Below, in pieces: positions 63,718 through 64,000 of a stretch of DNA of 64,000 nucleotides. Position 1 is the first letter of the stretch. Each line of letters starts with the position of its first letter. The stretch spans positions 6,149 to 70,148 of the forward strand of contig CAVPDA010000021.1 in the NCBI GenBank assembly GCA_963702495.1, written 5' to 3'. The notes under the pieces were generated by a model. The model was not told where the DNA came from, did no database searches, and saw only the letters and a list, made by a program, of their open reading frames with translations. The stretch is from CAVPDA01 sp963702495 (GTDB lineage Bacteria; Pseudomonadota; Gammaproteobacteria; Burkholderiales; Rhodocyclaceae). Both the position numbers and the translations under genes were made by a program.

Positions 63718-63746
63718 TTGTTGCGCCACGCGCGCACCGCTATAAT
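63718..63746 (+). promoter_or_regulatory. Strong promoter for the tRNA locus
   Basis: TTGTTG (63718-63723) and a perfect -10 TATAAT (63741-63746) are spaced by 17 bases. Transcription would begin about 63753, just before the tRNA-like sequence starting at 63764. Confidence 0.7.
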
Positions 63747-63763
63747 GCGACGCTTCGCACGGC

Positions 63764-63793
63764 GGCCGAGTAGCTCAGTTGGTAGAGCAGAGG
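63764..63793 (+). pseudogene. 5'-half tRNA-Phe-like duplicate
   Basis: These 30 bases are identical, except for one base in the acceptor stem, to the first 30 bases of the intact tRNA-Phe at 63912. They cover acceptor strand and D-arm, then the match stops where the anticodon arm should begin. No matching 3' half (CTCGGCC) is visible before the intact gene. It sits at the natural distance from the promoter. Confidence 0.6.
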
Positions 63794-63911
63794 GCAGACA
63801 CTACAACCCGAAGGCTTGTTGCGGCGCAGGCTAACCTGCCAAGCAGGTTAAGGGCGCAAGCCCGGCCGAAGCCAAAACCCGCACCCTCGTGCGGCAGATT
63901 GTTGGAAACGG
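63794..63911 (+). other. Structured 118-base spacer between half tRNA and tRNA-Phe
   Basis: Contains at least two neat hairpins: AACCTGC/GCAGGTT with a CAA loop and GGGC/GCCC closed by a GCAA tetraloop. The sequence has no credible coding frame. It could be an inserted element, a folded pre-tRNA leader, or unrelated spacer. Confidence 0.4.
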
Positions 63912-63987
<76 letters not shown>

Positions 63988-64000
63988 AATTATCAAGCAC

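Noticed and set aside
63794..63911. Group I intron inside a tRNA, as in some Azoarcus strains
   Set aside because: No matching 3' exon follows the half tRNA, the next tRNA is complete, and the spacer is too short and lacks recognisable intron core elements.

Overview
The window is G+C-rich, gene-dense proteobacterial DNA with only one clearly AT-richer stretch (about 19,150-19,260). The gene content points to a metabolically versatile betaproteobacterium, most likely of the Rhodocyclales (Azoarcus/Thauera-like). It includes a PhaM-type PHA granule protein, fused isobutyryl-CoA mutase IcmF, a single-chain indolepyruvate-type ferredoxin oxidoreductase, and a liv-type ABC transporter embedded with acyl-CoA ligases. 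This placement is inference from family distribution, not from a marker gene.

Layout. 1-3.8 kb: a truncated PEP/pyruvate-binding-domain protein divergent from glutamate dehydrogenase gdhA. 3.9-10.8 kb (minus): a compact operon of a DUF2760 membrane protein, two divergent Hsp70 proteins (one with a long DUF3731-type tail) and a secreted YbaY/NlpE/META three-domain protein. 11-18.7 kb (minus): a periplasmic [NiFe]-hydrogenase locus in transcription order HupH/HyaF-like protein, Tat-exported small subunit, large subunit, a huge secreted protein with one CxxCH motif, nine PKD-like repeats and a MopE-like cysteine/acidic domain, a small secreted protein, and a HyaD-type maturation protease. Both hydrogenase subunits carry single-base frameshifts in this sequence. 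19.4-24.2 kb: a HAMP-receiver protein without a kinase core, and icmF behind a MerR/LiuR-like palindromic promoter. 24.3-27.9 kb (minus): a KAP-type P-loop NTPase next to an MNT-HEPN toxin-antitoxin pair, abutting the remnant of a Crp/Fnr-family regulator. 28-37.5 kb (plus): hydroxyacyl-CoA dehydrogenase, long-chain acyl-CoA ligase, five liv-type ABC transporter genes and a PaaK-like ligase, a probable uptake and activation operon for a carboxylic-acid substrate.

37.5-49.9 kb: mixed envelope and metabolic genes: M23 peptidase, exported methyltransferase, Cache-domain protein, Tat-exported aldo/keto reductase, a doubly frameshifted patatin/POTRA/beta-barrel phospholipase, an AMACR-like CoA-transferase-family enzyme, a CHASE2 cyclase translationally coupled to a FecR-domain protein, an AEC transporter, and a PhaM-FIST pair. 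50-56.5 kb: a signalling block with a small membrane protein, a hybrid histidine kinase, a B12/radical-SAM protein, two LuxR-type response regulators and a ParA-like ATPase. 56.6-64 kb: the indolepyruvate ferredoxin oxidoreductase homologue, a bactofilin, an FAD-linked lactate/glycolate dehydrogenase, a RutE-type nitroreductase and a tRNA-Phe gene preceded by a 5'-half tRNA duplicate.

The most attractive material for follow-up is the hydrogenase with its PKD/MopE/heme partner, the double-Hsp70 operon, the MNT-HEPN-KAP block beside a broken regulator, and the half-tRNA arrangement at the right edge. Several genes (hydrogenase large and small subunits, the patatin-barrel gene, the Crp/Fnr remnant) are interrupted by one-base shifts. 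The sequence alone cannot separate real decay from base-calling errors.
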